Counted from the first letter of the stretch, positions 14,339-23,466 are shown. The stretch: 32,813 bases of DNA from an uncultured Bacteroidota bacterium (GCA_903847585.1 CAINEC010000155.1:1-32813), one strand, 5' to 3'. The notes: generated by a model from the sequence alone, not told the origin. Made by a program: numbers and translations.

Positions 14339-14695
14339 ATGACAATTAAAGTAATAAAAACAGAAAGGGATTATCAAAAGGCATTAAAGCGTTTAGAGTT
14401 AATTTTTGATGCTAAAAAAGGCTCAAAGGAAGGTGATGAATTAGAATTACTTTCTTTACTCATTGATAATTATGAGAAGATGCGATATATGATTGATTTG
14501 CCTGACCCAATTGAAGCCATTAAATTTAGAATGGAGCAACTTGGTTATAAACAAAAAGATCTTGCTGAAGCAATCGGGCTGAAAAGTCGTGTGAGTGAAA
14601 TTTTAAATCGCAAAAGAAAATTAACACTCGATATGATTCGCAAGCTTCATGATGTACTAGGTATACCCACCGAAGTATTAGTGAAGGAGTATTAA
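14339..14695 (+). CDS. higA: HigA family antitoxin, XRE-type HTH
   Basis: The 118-residue protein has an N-terminal helical region (TERDYQKALKRLELIFDAK, then ELELLSLLIDNYEK), typical of HigA antitoxins paired with this HigB type, and a C-terminal Cro/C1 helix-turn-helix (EQLGYKQKDLAEAIGLKSRV, SEILNRKRKLTLDMIRKL, about 69-105). It should bind and neutralise HigB and repress the operon, most simply at the inverted repeat 14002-14018. The pair is complete, with no visible damage. Confidence 0.93.
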   Translation: MTIKVIKTERDYQKALKRLELIFDAKKGSKEGDELELLSLLIDNYEKMRYMIDLPDPIEAIKFRMEQLGYKQKDLAEAIGLKSRVSEILNRKRKLTLDMIRKLHDVLGIPTEVLVKEY

Positions 14696-14816
14696 TTGAA
14701 TTGAATTTTTCAATTAATCGATTACAATTTTTAGTGCGTTAAATGTTTATTATTAAACAGCACAATTAAAAAATAGTCTTAATGATTTAAAAATTGCTTT
14801 TTTGTTTTATGAATGG

Positions 14817-14981
14817 ATGAAACTTTTTCATTCGAATAAAATGATTTTTAATCCTACGATTATTGAGATTACTGATACGTATGTTGTTTTTGGAATGGCT
14901 AAGCATAATGCTACACTTAGAGCGAGCATTGAAATAATTGAATTGCAATTAAAGGATCACCTCGAAAAAAAAGAGAATTAG
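14817..14981 (+). CDS. Small unrecognised ORF, possibly a gene remnant
   Basis: A 54-codon frame from ATG 14817 to TAG 14981 reads MKLFHSNKMIFNPTIIEITD, then TYVVFGMAKHNATLRASIEI, and ends HLEKKEN. The same frame is open upstream for about 20 more codons without an ATG (a TTG at 14801 is possible). It has a strand-helix pattern and a charged C-terminus, so it looks like coding sequence, yet I recognise no family. It may be the 3' end of a decayed gene. The rest of 14696-15060 is AT-rich and shows nothing else. Confidence 0.35.
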   Translation: MKLFHSNKMIFNPTIIEITDTYVVFGMAKHNATLRASIEIIELQLKDHLEKKEN

Positions 14982-15060
14982 TTCCTTTTTTATAGAATTG
15001 AGAAAAAACAAAATTGTCTATTTTCGCACTGCTCAATTCCTTTAGCACCTTAAATTATCT

Positions 15061-15429
15061 ATGGAAAAAATGTCGGAACAGGAACAGAAAATTGTTGATT
15101 AGGTTTATAATCGTGCTGCTCAATTAATGATTCAACAGAAAAAAGATATGTTTGAAGTGAAGCGTATTTTAGTAGATGATGGACTGGATGAAGAGAGTGC
15201 TATGACAGTAGTTACGAGTCTCGACAATCAAATTACAAAAGCTAAGAAGGAAAGGGCCAAAAAAGATATGTTGTATGGTGCTCTTTGGTGTGTTGGAGGA
15301 ACAGTTGTTACATTTATTAGTTATTCATCTGCTTCTGGTGGTGGTTCATACGTTATCACGTGGGGAGCAATTCTTTTTGGAGGAATTCAGTTTTTTAGAG
15401 GATTGGTGAATTTTGCTGATGAGGACTAA
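15061..15429 (+). pseudogene. Small membrane protein gene with an in-frame amber at codon 14
   Basis: The frame starts ATG 15061 (MEKMSEQEQKIVD), meets TAG at 15100-15102, and continues VYNRAAQLMIQQKKDMFEVK to a TAA at 15427. Codons on both sides of the TAG form one continuous amphipathic helix-like sequence, so the stop looks recent. Translation may restart at ATG 15127, giving a 100-residue protein with a charged helical part and two hydrophobic segments (MLYGALWCVGGTVVTFISY and ITWGAILFGGIQFFRGLVNF). The helical part resembles small Bacteroidota membrane proteins of unknown function. A -7-like TATTTTCG lies at about 15019-15026, upstream of the first ATG. Confidence 0.6.
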
Positions 15430-15520
15430 TTTATTGTAATCAATAAAGTTCATTGACTGTTGAGTAAGGTATTTGATTTTTTTACTTTAGTTGTGTGACT
15501 CTTACTTTTATCTAGCCTTC

Positions 15521-15553
15521 TCGCTTCGAGTCCCGATGCATCGGGATCAGCGA
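15521..15553. repeat. Palindromic intergenic element
   Basis: TCCCGATGCATCGGGA (15531-15546) is a perfect 16-bp palindrome. TCGCT (15521-15525) and AGCGA (15549-15553) extend the stem outside it. It lies between two convergent genes with no T-run. It resembles dispersed REP-like intergenic palindromes of Bacteroidota, but its copy number elsewhere cannot be seen. Confidence 0.55.
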
Positions 15554-15605
15554 CCAAGGGCATTGGCTTCAATTTTCAAATCATTAATCCCGACAGCCAC
15601 CGGAA

Positions 15606-15690
15606 CAAATCTTCAAATTATCAAATCTTCAAATTATCTAATTGTCAAATTATCAAATTATCAAATCTTCAAATTATCTAATTGTTAAAT
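15606..15690. repeat. AT-rich tandem repeat at the 3' end of the receiver-HPt gene
   Basis: Short units of the type CAAATTAT and CAAATCTT are repeated. A 25-base segment starting TCAAATCTTCAAATTATCTA occurs identically at 15621 and at 15661, a 40-base period. The array runs up to and just into the TAA of the leftward response-regulator gene. Variable spacing and lack of unique spacers exclude a CRISPR. Confidence 0.7.
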
Positions 15691-16476
15691 CATCCCATCC
15701 AACGTCTCGTGGATGAGTAGCATGTTTTCTTCTAATAATTCATGAATTTCATTCATGCGTGAAGCATATGATGCAGTATTTATTTCGTTTCTTGCATCGT
15801 CAGATAATTCTTCTAAAAGCTGAACTAATTTAGTATTTCCAAAAAGTTTTAAAGGTGATTTGATTTTATGTGTCGCTTGAAAAAGCTGTTGCCAGTTAGT
15901 TGTTGCTATACCCGCATGCATTTCTTTTTGTAACTCCGGAATCTGAAAGCTCAGCATCATTAAAAAGTGTCTTACATCATCAGCATTGTGATTAAAGATA
16001 TTATAAAGCTGATCTAATTCAGGCTTAACGGCACATATATTTTCAGTTGGTTTCTCCTCGATTAAAGCAGACTGTTCGTTTTGAAAGTGTTTCTTCAAAA
16101 CGTTTAATAAATCCTCCGGACTATATGGCTTTGTGATAAAGACATTGATACCACTTTCAATGGCTTTGGATTTATCTTCATCAGAAGCATTACCAGTTAA
16201 CGCTACGATTAATAATTGTTGTGATGTGTCTTGTTGTTGTACTCTTACCGCTTTGCTTAACTCATATCCATTCATGCCTGGCATTTCGATATCGGTTAGC
16301 AATACATCGTATTTTACCTCTGAAATTTTGGTTAATGCATCCGTTCCGTTGCTGCACAAATCAACGTTTTCAATACCGATATTTTTCAGCAATCGTTTTC
16401 CTAAAAACTGATTTACACGATTGTCATCCACTAATAAAATCCGAATATCTGGATTTTCAAATACCTCTTCTTTCAC
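15685..16476 (-). CDS. Receiver-HPt phosphorelay protein
   Basis: The 263-residue protein has a CheY-like receiver (about 10-130: LLVDDNRVNQ, phospho-acceptor Asp in LLTDIEMPGMNG, ALTGNA, Lys in FITKPYSP) joined to a C-terminal HPt domain (about 150-255), whose phosphohistidine is in FQATHKIKSPLKLFGN. There is no DNA-binding output, so it should pass phosphate between a kinase and another regulator. It follows the second type B T9SS substrate by seven bases and is the last gene of the PorP operon, an unusual place for a phosphorelay protein. No partner kinase is in the operon; the PAS kinase at 24907-27099 is one candidate. Its stop lies in an AT-rich repeat. Confidence 0.9.
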   Translation of the reverse strand: MKEEVFENPDIRILLVDDNRVNQFLGKRLLKNIGIENVDLCSNGTDALTKISEVKYDVLLTDIEMPGMNGYELSKAVRVQQQDTSQQLLIVALTGNASDEDKSKAIESGINVFITKPYSPEDLLNVLKKHFQNEQSALIEEKPTENICAVKPELDQLYNIFNHNADDVRHFLMMLSFQIPELQKEMHAGIATTNWQQLFQATHKIKSPLKLFGNTKLVQLLEELSDDARNEINTASYASRMNEIHELLEENMLLIHETLDGMI

Positions 16477-16483
16477 AGTAATC

Positions 16484-18133
16484 TTATCGTATCAGTGTTA
16501 TAGTTCCAAGAATTTTCTTTTTAATTTTTGACCCTTCCGCATCAAAGGCTAAATAGTTCAAACGATAAACGTATGCGCCTATTGGTGCATCAACACCATT
16601 AAACTTTCCGTCCCATCCTTTTGAAGCATCTTCCGAGTAAAAAACAGTCTGCCCTCTACGATTTTGAATTCTGAAATTAAAATTCTCTACGTTATTAATA
16701 TTCGGTAAAAAGATATCATTGATACCATCTTCATCAGGAGTAAATGCCGATGGAATAAAAATATTCGGTTCGCATATTTCCTTAACACTGATGACTGCTG
16801 TGGCTTTACATCCGTTCGCTTTTGTTGCAGTAAGCGTGTAAATAGCAGGCGCAATAACAGTAATATTTTGACTTGTTTCTCCGGTAGGCTGCCATAAATA
16901 ACTATCAGCTGCAGGACCATTTAAATACAAGGTATCACCATTAAAAAAACAATAGGTGGAATCAGTACCTAAATCAAATAAATCATTCTCGAGATAATCA
17001 GAAACAACAACGGTGTCACTCGTAAAACAACCAGTGTTGTAAACATCAACATAATAAACTCCTGTATCTTTTACCTGAATAAAAGAAGTAGTGTCACCTG
17101 TATTCCAATTATAAAATACAGCATCCGAAGCAAAACCATCTAATTTTATAGAATCGTTTAAGCAAAGTAAAGTATCAGGACCGAGATTAATAACCGGAGG
17201 ATTTACAAATGTCACTCTTACGGAATCGATTTTTGTAATGCCGTTTAAGTAATAAGTGGTAGGCGTGTTAGGTGTCGCCACTAAAATTGGCAGTAGTGAT
17301 AGGGTGTCATTCGGATTATTAGAATCACTCCACCAAAAAGGAACATTTACAGTGCTAAATAAATTTAATACATCACCAGGACATAAAACACTGTCGCCAT
17401 CAATTTCAACGACTTCATTAACTGGTCTTACCACAACATCATCCACGTAATAATAAACTGCATCATCAAAATCGACACACCCTGAATTTTTTGCTCCGAA
17501 ATCTATTTTTTGTAGGAGAGGGGATGCATCATCTCTAAAGACTCCAATAGTAATATAGTTTTCCGTTCCCGTTGCCTGATATATTCCGGTGATTAACGTC
17601 CAGTCGCTTGTGTCACTAATAATATTCGGCGACTCTAAACTTGCTGGAAAATTGATAACCGATGTTCCTGCTTGTAAAGGAGCTCCATTTGAAAAATAAG
17701 CACCTAATCGGTTACAAGCATAACGACTACTATCTGCTAATAAAACCCAAAACTCCACACGATATAAATCGCCTGCTGTAAGTGTAACTGTCAATGGTGA
17801 TGAAATATACTCTCTTGCATTTCCGAAAGGGTCAATCGAGATTCCTGCATAAGCGTTGCCACCAACACGCACTTGCGCATAGCCTCCAACGTTAGTAGGG
17901 GTGTTTACATAATCACAAGGCAGAATTGGTAAGCTTGGTTGTGGTGCAAATAAATCAGGAGAAGCTCCCAATGGCACCCAAGGATTAGCTTTGTTTAATT
18001 GACCAGCTCCAGTAGGACTGCTACTGAAGTTTTCAAATCCTGGATTGGTCAATAAATTTTGAGCAAAAACAGGAGATAAGCTTAATAGCCAAAGCGCAAA
18101 AATAAATAATACTGATTTGTTACTTGACTTCAT
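16484..18133 (-). CDS. Secreted T9SS type B (gliding-associated C-terminal domain) protein
   Basis: The 549-residue protein has a signal peptide (VLFIFALWLLSLSPVFAQ), an N-terminal part starting NLLTNPGFE that looks like a carbohydrate-binding-type beta-sandwich (about 25-235), two or three Ig/PKD-like stretches with LGPDTLLCLNDSIKLDG and LGTDSTYCFFNGDTLYLNG, and the CHU_C/type B sorting domain at the end (IFIPSAFTPDEDGINDIF, GWDGKFNGVDAPIGAYVYRL, closing GTITLIR). It should be exported by T9SS. ATG 18133 is preferred to a TTG at 18145. It overlaps the upstream PorE-like gene by 14 bases. Confidence 0.9.
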   Translation of the reverse strand: MKSSNKSVLFIFALWLLSLSPVFAQNLLTNPGFENFSSSPTGAGQLNKANPWVPLGASPDLFAPQPSLPILPCDYVNTPTNVGGYAQVRVGGNAYAGISIDPFGNAREYISSPLTVTLTAGDLYRVEFWVLLADSSRYACNRLGAYFSNGAPLQAGTSVINFPASLESPNIISDTSDWTLITGIYQATGTENYITIGVFRDDASPLLQKIDFGAKNSGCVDFDDAVYYYVDDVVVRPVNEVVEIDGDSVLCPGDVLNLFSTVNVPFWWSDSNNPNDTLSLLPILVATPNTPTTYYLNGITKIDSVRVTFVNPPVINLGPDTLLCLNDSIKLDGFASDAVFYNWNTGDTTSFIQVKDTGVYYVDVYNTGCFTSDTVVVSDYLENDLFDLGTDSTYCFFNGDTLYLNGPAADSYLWQPTGETSQNITVIAPAIYTLTATKANGCKATAVISVKEICEPNIFIPSAFTPDEDGINDIFLPNINNVENFNFRIQNRRGQTVFYSEDASKGWDGKFNGVDAPIGAYVYRLNYLAFDAEGSKIKKKILGTITLIR

Positions 18134-20075
18134 TCTTTTTTTCAATAGATAAATCCGTGATCACAATTTTCCTTTCACTCGCCGCTTCTAAACTAAACAC
18201 CGATAATGCCTGATTGTTAGCATCATCACTTACTTTGCCCGTTGCTTGTTGCTCGCCTCGAGGATTCTTACTTATAATTATTTGTCCACTATCAATCGCG
18301 TTTTTAATAAATCCATCATTCCATTCTCCCCAATAATTAAAGATGCTGCTTATCCGACGTGAAGACAAAATTACGTTATATGCATCAGTTGCCAAAGAGC
18401 TGGCACTGCCTTCTACCTTTAGTTTAATAACAATGTCCTGCTCATTACTTAAGGCCTTTTTTATGCCTGCACAAACAATTTCCAATCGCTGAAAATTACC
18501 GTAGATAGAGTCGTTAAAGAATTTTTTAATTCCATCAATCCTAGCAGAATCAATTTGCATTTGTGAATATTCCCCAAATCGATCAAGATAATCTGTTACC
18601 AATTGCTGATAGCGTGTAGTGGTGGTTTCTTTTCTTGTTTTCGGATCTGGATAGTCATTGTCAAAGTACAAGCTTAACGGCAATAACTCTCTTAATAGCG
18701 AATTGATTTTCTCGTAGGATAATGAATCGTCAAACAAAAAACGATCGTCGCCTAATCCTTTATTCAGTTTAATCAAGCTCAGTTCTTCTTCTTTCTTTTT
18801 GATTTTGTTAGAATCAACAGCGGCCTTTTTAATTTTGAAAATATCGAAGCAACATGCCGACGCATTTAACTTTTCTGCTGGTGGTCGGTTGCTGACTAAA
18901 TAAGTATTCGGTTCTTTTCCATAACTCGATGTATAATACAAATCGTTGTACCCAGAGTTAAATGGTACCATCATCGGTTGCGCATTATTGTTACTGTCTT
19001 TCAACGAAACATGGTAGATATCAAATCCGCCTAATCCTCCAGCTTTATCAGAACTAAAATAAAGCGTATCATTATTTAAATTGTAAAAAGGAGTAAGCTC
19101 GTTGTCGGCTGTATTGACTTTCTTTCCAAGGTTAATTGCATTAATGTATTTTCCATCTGCACTTCGGTTGGAAATATAAATATCATTTTGTCCGAAGCCA
19201 CCTTTTCTGTTACTAGAAAAATAAAGTTGATAGCCTTGTGTTGGATGAGTTGTAATACAAGGTTGTGTTGACGTATAGCCATCCACGTTAAGATTTAATT
19301 TTTTGGGTGTGCTGTATTTTCCGTTTTTAATGGTGACTTCATATAAGTCGCAAACTAATACGTTGCTATCGTTATACTGACATCTTGTAAAAACCATCAC
19401 TTTACCATCAGGACTAATTGAAACATTGCCATTGCTGATGTCGGAGTTGTTAATACTCGTTGGAAGCGTAATTCCGCTTTCGTAAATCCCGTTTGTAATT
19501 TTGGAAGAAAGGATTTTTGAGTACGTGGTGCTGTTATCACTTTTAGATGGAAAACGATGCGAAGAGTAAAACAAAATACTATCACCTAGAGCAACGGGAG
19601 AAAATTCTGAATTGCCCGAATTAATATTTTCTGGTAATTGTTGTAGTATATAATCAGCCGTATCGCTGGCATTGGATTTTGATAATTTTATCTGTTCAAT
19701 GATAGCGGGAGCAAGACTGTCCTTACATGACATTAATAATTCAATGGCTTCATCATAACGACCATTTCTTTTTAGTAGTTCTGCGCTTCGATAAGTGGCT
19801 TGATTGCGCAAGTCAACAAACTTGCTGTCTTTTCTGGTTTTTTCTGATTGAAATAATGCATTTGTGTAATCAGCTATTTTCAAATAAGCAGTACTTAATT
19901 TAAAATGAATGTATGCATCATCATCGAATTCTATTGCAGTTTGGTAGTGTCCTATAGCAGAGTAGGGGTCTTCCTTTACCATACAAGCATCACCTGCTTT
20001 TAAGTATGCTTCCTTCGATTGCCCCAACGATAGCAAAGGCAACAAGAATAAAAAGAAGAGCAGTTGTTTTTTCAT
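18120..20075 (-). CDS. PorE-like TPR-PD40-OmpA family protein
   Basis: This 651-residue protein has a signal peptide ending LLSLGQS, TPR-like helices (about 20-150), a WD40/PD40-type beta-propeller (about 160-410) with blades such as VSISPDGKVMVFT, QLYFSSNRKGGFGQNDIYIS and LYFSSDKAGGLGGFDIYHV, and a C-terminal OmpA-like segment (about 540-650; LKVEGSASS, LSSRRISSIFNYW). The combination fits PorE, a periplasmic T9SS component, or its paralogues paired with PorP/SprF-like partners. The OmpA part is divergent and its peptidoglycan-binding residues are not obvious. The ATG at 20075 overlaps the PorP stop (TAATG), so an in-frame ATG five codons earlier is unlikely. Confidence 0.82.
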   Translation of the reverse strand: MKKQLLFFLFLLPLLSLGQSKEAYLKAGDACMVKEDPYSAIGHYQTAIEFDDDAYIHFKLSTAYLKIADYTNALFQSEKTRKDSKFVDLRNQATYRSAELLKRNGRYDEAIELLMSCKDSLAPAIIEQIKLSKSNASDTADYILQQLPENINSGNSEFSPVALGDSILFYSSHRFPSKSDNSTTYSKILSSKITNGIYESGITLPTSINNSDISNGNVSISPDGKVMVFTRCQYNDSNVLVCDLYEVTIKNGKYSTPKKLNLNVDGYTSTQPCITTHPTQGYQLYFSSNRKGGFGQNDIYISNRSADGKYINAINLGKKVNTADNELTPFYNLNNDTLYFSSDKAGGLGGFDIYHVSLKDSNNNAQPMMVPFNSGYNDLYYTSSYGKEPNTYLVSNRPPAEKLNASACCFDIFKIKKAAVDSNKIKKKEEELSLIKLNKGLGDDRFLFDDSLSYEKINSLLRELLPLSLYFDNDYPDPKTRKETTTTRYQQLVTDYLDRFGEYSQMQIDSARIDGIKKFFNDSIYGNFQRLEIVCAGIKKALSNEQDIVIKLKVEGSASSLATDAYNVILSSRRISSIFNYWGEWNDGFIKNAIDSGQIIISKNPRGEQQATGKVSDDANNQALSVFSLEAASERKIVITDLSIEKKNEVK

Positions 20076-21079
20076 TAGTAAATCGGACAAATTGTTTTGC
20101 GTTGTGGTATTGCTTTTATCTGCATCGTTTGATAGATGATGCTTATCTCTGCACCACCTTTACTATTACTCGCTGTTCGTAAACTGCTTAAATTAATATC
20201 ATACGAAAGTCCGATTCTGAATTTATTATAATTCACCGCTATAGAAGGAATAATCGCATCTTTCACACGATAATGAAGTCCGCCTGCAATGCTCTGATTT
20301 TTTTTAGTAGATGGAATAATTACTTCTGCCCCCAAAATGCATTCTGAGAATTTACTTTGCTTGGAAAACGAGAGCGATGGTAAATAGGTAAATCCATTAC
20401 TACTTTGAATAATATCTCCAATTACTATTTGATGATATACCGATTGTTTATACGGAATCGAAGAATAGAAATTTTGCTTCGCACGGTTAATATGTCTTAT
20501 TTGATAAATAGCATAAAAGTGTTGCGATTCTTTTACTTGATGAAACAACATTGATCCTCCAATATCAAAATAAGTCAAACGGTTATTGGTAGGCGATTCT
20601 CCCGTTGGTGCCAGCGGATTAAATAAGTCGCCAGTAAATTGATTGTCGAAAGTAAGTTTGTTAAAGTCGATACTTTTTTGGGTAAAGCCCGGACTAACGC
20701 CAAAGGCTATCCATGAATTAGAATCTTTTGTAAGCTGATACTGATAGCCAACGGATAGATAACAATTCAATGTTTTAAAAGCACCATCACCCGCTTTATC
20801 CTGATTAATTAAAAATCCTCCGGTGAAATTATTCAACTGATCATTAAAGAATTTAAGTTTCTCTTCAGCGCCAATACTAAACGTCTGATAAGGCACGGTC
20901 ACCGATTTCCATTGCTTACGATTGTTAGCTGCTACTCTGAAATCTGCGTTCATTAAAGATGTAGCGGCTCCTCCTAAATTTAGCGGACTGTAATTGTATT
21001 GAGAATAATGAATGTCTTGCGCCACGACGCTTTGCATCAATGACAGTAAAACAATGATTATGTTAATTCTCAATTTCAT
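20075..21079 (-). CDS. PorP/SprF family outer-membrane T9SS protein
   Basis: The 334-residue protein has a signal peptide ending SVVAQ and the family opening DIHYSQYNYSPLNLGGAATS (21-40), followed by alternating strands of a barrel (TLNCYLSVGYQYQLTKDSNS, FRIGLSYDINLSSL). PorP/SprF proteins are outer-membrane partners that help deliver or anchor type B cargo such as SprB. It is coupled on both sides by TAATG overlaps, to the large type B protein upstream and the PorE-like gene downstream. This suggests a dedicated partner for those two substrates and not the general PorP of the core machine. Confidence 0.92.
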   Translation of the reverse strand: MKLRINIIIVLLSLMQSVVAQDIHYSQYNYSPLNLGGAATSLMNADFRVAANNRKQWKSVTVPYQTFSIGAEEKLKFFNDQLNNFTGGFLINQDKAGDGAFKTLNCYLSVGYQYQLTKDSNSWIAFGVSPGFTQKSIDFNKLTFDNQFTGDLFNPLAPTGESPTNNRLTYFDIGGSMLFHQVKESQHFYAIYQIRHINRAKQNFYSSIPYKQSVYHQIVIGDIIQSSNGFTYLPSLSFSKQSKFSECILGAEVIIPSTKKNQSIAGGLHYRVKDAIIPSIAVNYNKFRIGLSYDINLSSLRTASNSKGGAEISIIYQTMQIKAIPQRKTICPIY

Positions 21080-23466
21080 TATCGTATAACGGTGATGTTT
21101 CCTTTCTTAAAGAACTCCTGATTGTCGTAACAGATTACTTCGAGGTAATAAACAAATACTCCTGGATCAACCGGTTTGTTTTTATAAGTACCATTCCATC
21201 CAATTGTTTTGCTATTACTTTCAAATACAAGCTCGCCCCATCTGTCGTACACACGAAGCAACATGGTTTTAATTGCATTTCCTCGTACATAAAGCATTTC
21301 ATTTTGTCCGTCGTTGTTTGGCGAAAATGCATTTGGGATAAATACTTCCGGCTCACCACAAATCACAACATCTACTTCTAAATAAACCGTATCAATCACT
21401 GAGCATCCATTAATATCCGTCATTGTTGCAACGTAATAAATCGGCGAAGTAGGTGATGCTATCGGATTGGCAATTGTACTGCTTGATAAATATTGCGATG
21501 GTGTCCAGTTGTATTGATATAGAAGTGTGTCTGGAACGCAATGTAACTGCGTTGTTTGTCCTTGATACAACGTAGTGTCATCAGCATATGCATCAAAATA
21601 AGGAACGCTATCGGAATAATTCACTACAAGATTACTTAACACTTTAGTACAACCATTCTGATCAGTAATGGTGACTGAATAATTTCCAGGACACAAATTA
21701 GTTGCTGTTGCATTTGTTTGCGCATTGTTATCATTCCACAGATAAGTATAACCTGGAATTCCTCCGCTAACATTAATGGCACTTGCAGATCCAATACATT
21801 CTCCTTTGCAGTATGCGTTGGTAGTGATAGTATCTGCATTTAAAATTGAAGGATTCACAATCGTATAACTTGAAGTGTCTTTACATCCGGCAGCATCAGT
21901 AATGATCACGGTATAAATTCCTGCTGGCAAACTGTCGATTAAAGCAGTCTGTTGATTGTTGGGGTCATTCCATTGCAAATAATAAGGTGCATTACCACCG
22001 CTTACTTGAATGGCAATACTTCCATCGGAATCATTATGACAAGTTGGTAAATTAATCACAGGATTGCTTGCTTGCACTAATGGCGGAACATTGAGTGTAA
22101 TTCGAACGGTGTCTTTACAACCTCTCGTTGAAGTAGTAATTAAAGTCACAATATAGTTTCCTGCGTTTGCGTAGGTATGCGATGGATTAATAGCATTACT
22201 AACTGACCCATCTCCAAAGAACCAATCACGAGTAGCAATCGTTCCACTGATGGTATTTGAACTATCACTAAATGTATAGGTGTTGGTACAAATGTCTCTT
22301 GTGTACGAAGCATAGGTATTGAACAGTGGAAGAATTGTCACTGTTCCTGTTGTCGTATCAGCACAGTTTGTATTAATATTCGAATAGGCAATTAAAGTCA
22401 CATTGTAAGTTCCTGTATCAGGGTAAGTGAAGTTCGGACTAAACAAGGTGCTTTGATCAGCAGTTCCAGGTAAGCCAAAATCCCATAGATAACTTCCTGC
22501 ATTCAAACTAAAATTTTGAAATGTTACGTTATAGTTTTCGCAGTTGACAATCGGATTCTGAATAGCAGCAACCACTAAAGTAGGGCAAGGAACTACATTT
22601 AATTGAAAATCTCTTTTGGTGGTACTAACGTATACGCCATTACGAAATTCCTTCGCACAAACGCCGACTACAAATTGTCCGACTGTTGTTGGAGTACAGG
22701 TAAGTATTCCAGTATTGAAATCGATATTTAAATCGGGAGCGCCATTTAAAATGTTAGATTGTGAATAGGGTGGTTGCCATATAACACTGCTGTAAGGAGG
22801 ATTATTAGGAGGTTGAGGCATGGGGTCGATGGTATCGGCACCCATAAATGGAGCGCATATTTCATAAGCAATCGAATCGCCTTCAGGATCAGTTGCGCTA
22901 TTGTCAAACACAAACGGAATTCCTGCGCAAATAAATGGAGGAGGCCAGTTATTGAACTTCGGATTTCCGTTAACTGGAAAAATGGAAACGGGAGGGATAT
23001 AGGCCAAATATGTTGCTCCTGTCCACGTTGGATCAACAATATTCAGAATGGTCACATTTCTACAGCACCGTTGATACGACAAAATATAACCTTGTGAAGA
23101 AGGAGGTAATGTGATGGTATCAGTATATGTTGTGCGTTCGTAACAAACATTCGTAGGAGGAATAAAACAAGGAGAATTAATTGTTGGAGGTATGGTGTCC
23201 GAAGGATTTCGAGGAAGAAGTCGCTCAAAAATCAAAGAATTATTTCCTGCATCAAAAACTCCGATAGAAGCGGGATTGTCGAACGGCGGCACTCCATTGT
23301 AGCAATCACGATAGACGGTAAGCCAGATACGATAAACATTATTTCCAAGGTATTGATAGTTTAATTCGCCTCCAACAATATGAGTTGCTGTAGCTTTTTC
23401 TGCGAGCAGAAAAGAGCTTATCAGAATAATTAAAAATAAAATCCGTCGGAGGAAAGACATTCTCAA
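21079..23466 (-). CDS. Large secreted PKD-domain protein with gliding-associated C-terminal domain
   Basis: The 795-residue protein has a signal peptide (about 1-28, ending TATA) and an N-terminal domain beginning THIVGGELNYQYLGNNVYRI, typical of Bacteroidota secreted proteins. PKD domains follow (SYLWDFGLPGTADQS, RDWFFGDGSVSNAINPSHTY), then two SprB-type repeats (NPVINLPTCHNDSDGSI, YYLQWNDPNNQQTALIDSLP, CKGECIGSASAINVSGGIPG), and a type B sorting domain (VFIPNAFSPNNDGQNE, IGWNGTYKNKPVDPGVFVYY, closing NITVIR). It resembles a short SprB-like adhesin. As first gene of the operon it is the likely main cargo of the adjacent PorP/SprF protein. Confidence 0.9.
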   Translation of the reverse strand: MRMSFLRRILFLIILISSFLLAEKATATHIVGGELNYQYLGNNVYRIWLTVYRDCYNGVPPFDNPASIGVFDAGNNSLIFERLLPRNPSDTIPPTINSPCFIPPTNVCYERTTYTDTITLPPSSQGYILSYQRCCRNVTILNIVDPTWTGATYLAYIPPVSIFPVNGNPKFNNWPPPFICAGIPFVFDNSATDPEGDSIAYEICAPFMGADTIDPMPQPPNNPPYSSVIWQPPYSQSNILNGAPDLNIDFNTGILTCTPTTVGQFVVGVCAKEFRNGVYVSTTKRDFQLNVVPCPTLVVAAIQNPIVNCENYNVTFQNFSLNAGSYLWDFGLPGTADQSTLFSPNFTYPDTGTYNVTLIAYSNINTNCADTTTGTVTILPLFNTYASYTRDICTNTYTFSDSSNTISGTIATRDWFFGDGSVSNAINPSHTYANAGNYIVTLITTSTRGCKDTVRITLNVPPLVQASNPVINLPTCHNDSDGSIAIQVSGGNAPYYLQWNDPNNQQTALIDSLPAGIYTVIITDAAGCKDTSSYTIVNPSILNADTITTNAYCKGECIGSASAINVSGGIPGYTYLWNDNNAQTNATATNLCPGNYSVTITDQNGCTKVLSNLVVNYSDSVPYFDAYADDTTLYQGQTTQLHCVPDTLLYQYNWTPSQYLSSSTIANPIASPTSPIYYVATMTDINGCSVIDTVYLEVDVVICGEPEVFIPNAFSPNNDGQNEMLYVRGNAIKTMLLRVYDRWGELVFESNSKTIGWNGTYKNKPVDPGVFVYYLEVICYDNQEFFKKGNITVIR

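Noticed and set aside
4397-15429. Stop-codon reassignment to explain the TAA in Bro-N and the TAG at 15100
   Set aside because: TAA and TAG end many intact genes here (for example TAG at 6071-6073 and TAA after higA), and two different stops would both have to be recoded.
19076-23097. Frames of 60-107 codons on both strands within the T9SS operon
   Set aside because: All overlap long genes with signal peptides and conserved domains, and none has a plausible protein pattern.
18120-23466. The operon as the core T9SS/gliding locus (sprB with main porP/sprF and porE)
   Set aside because: No core genes such as gldK-N, sov/sprA, porU or porV are present and the large protein is short for SprB, so a paralogous cargo module is more likely.
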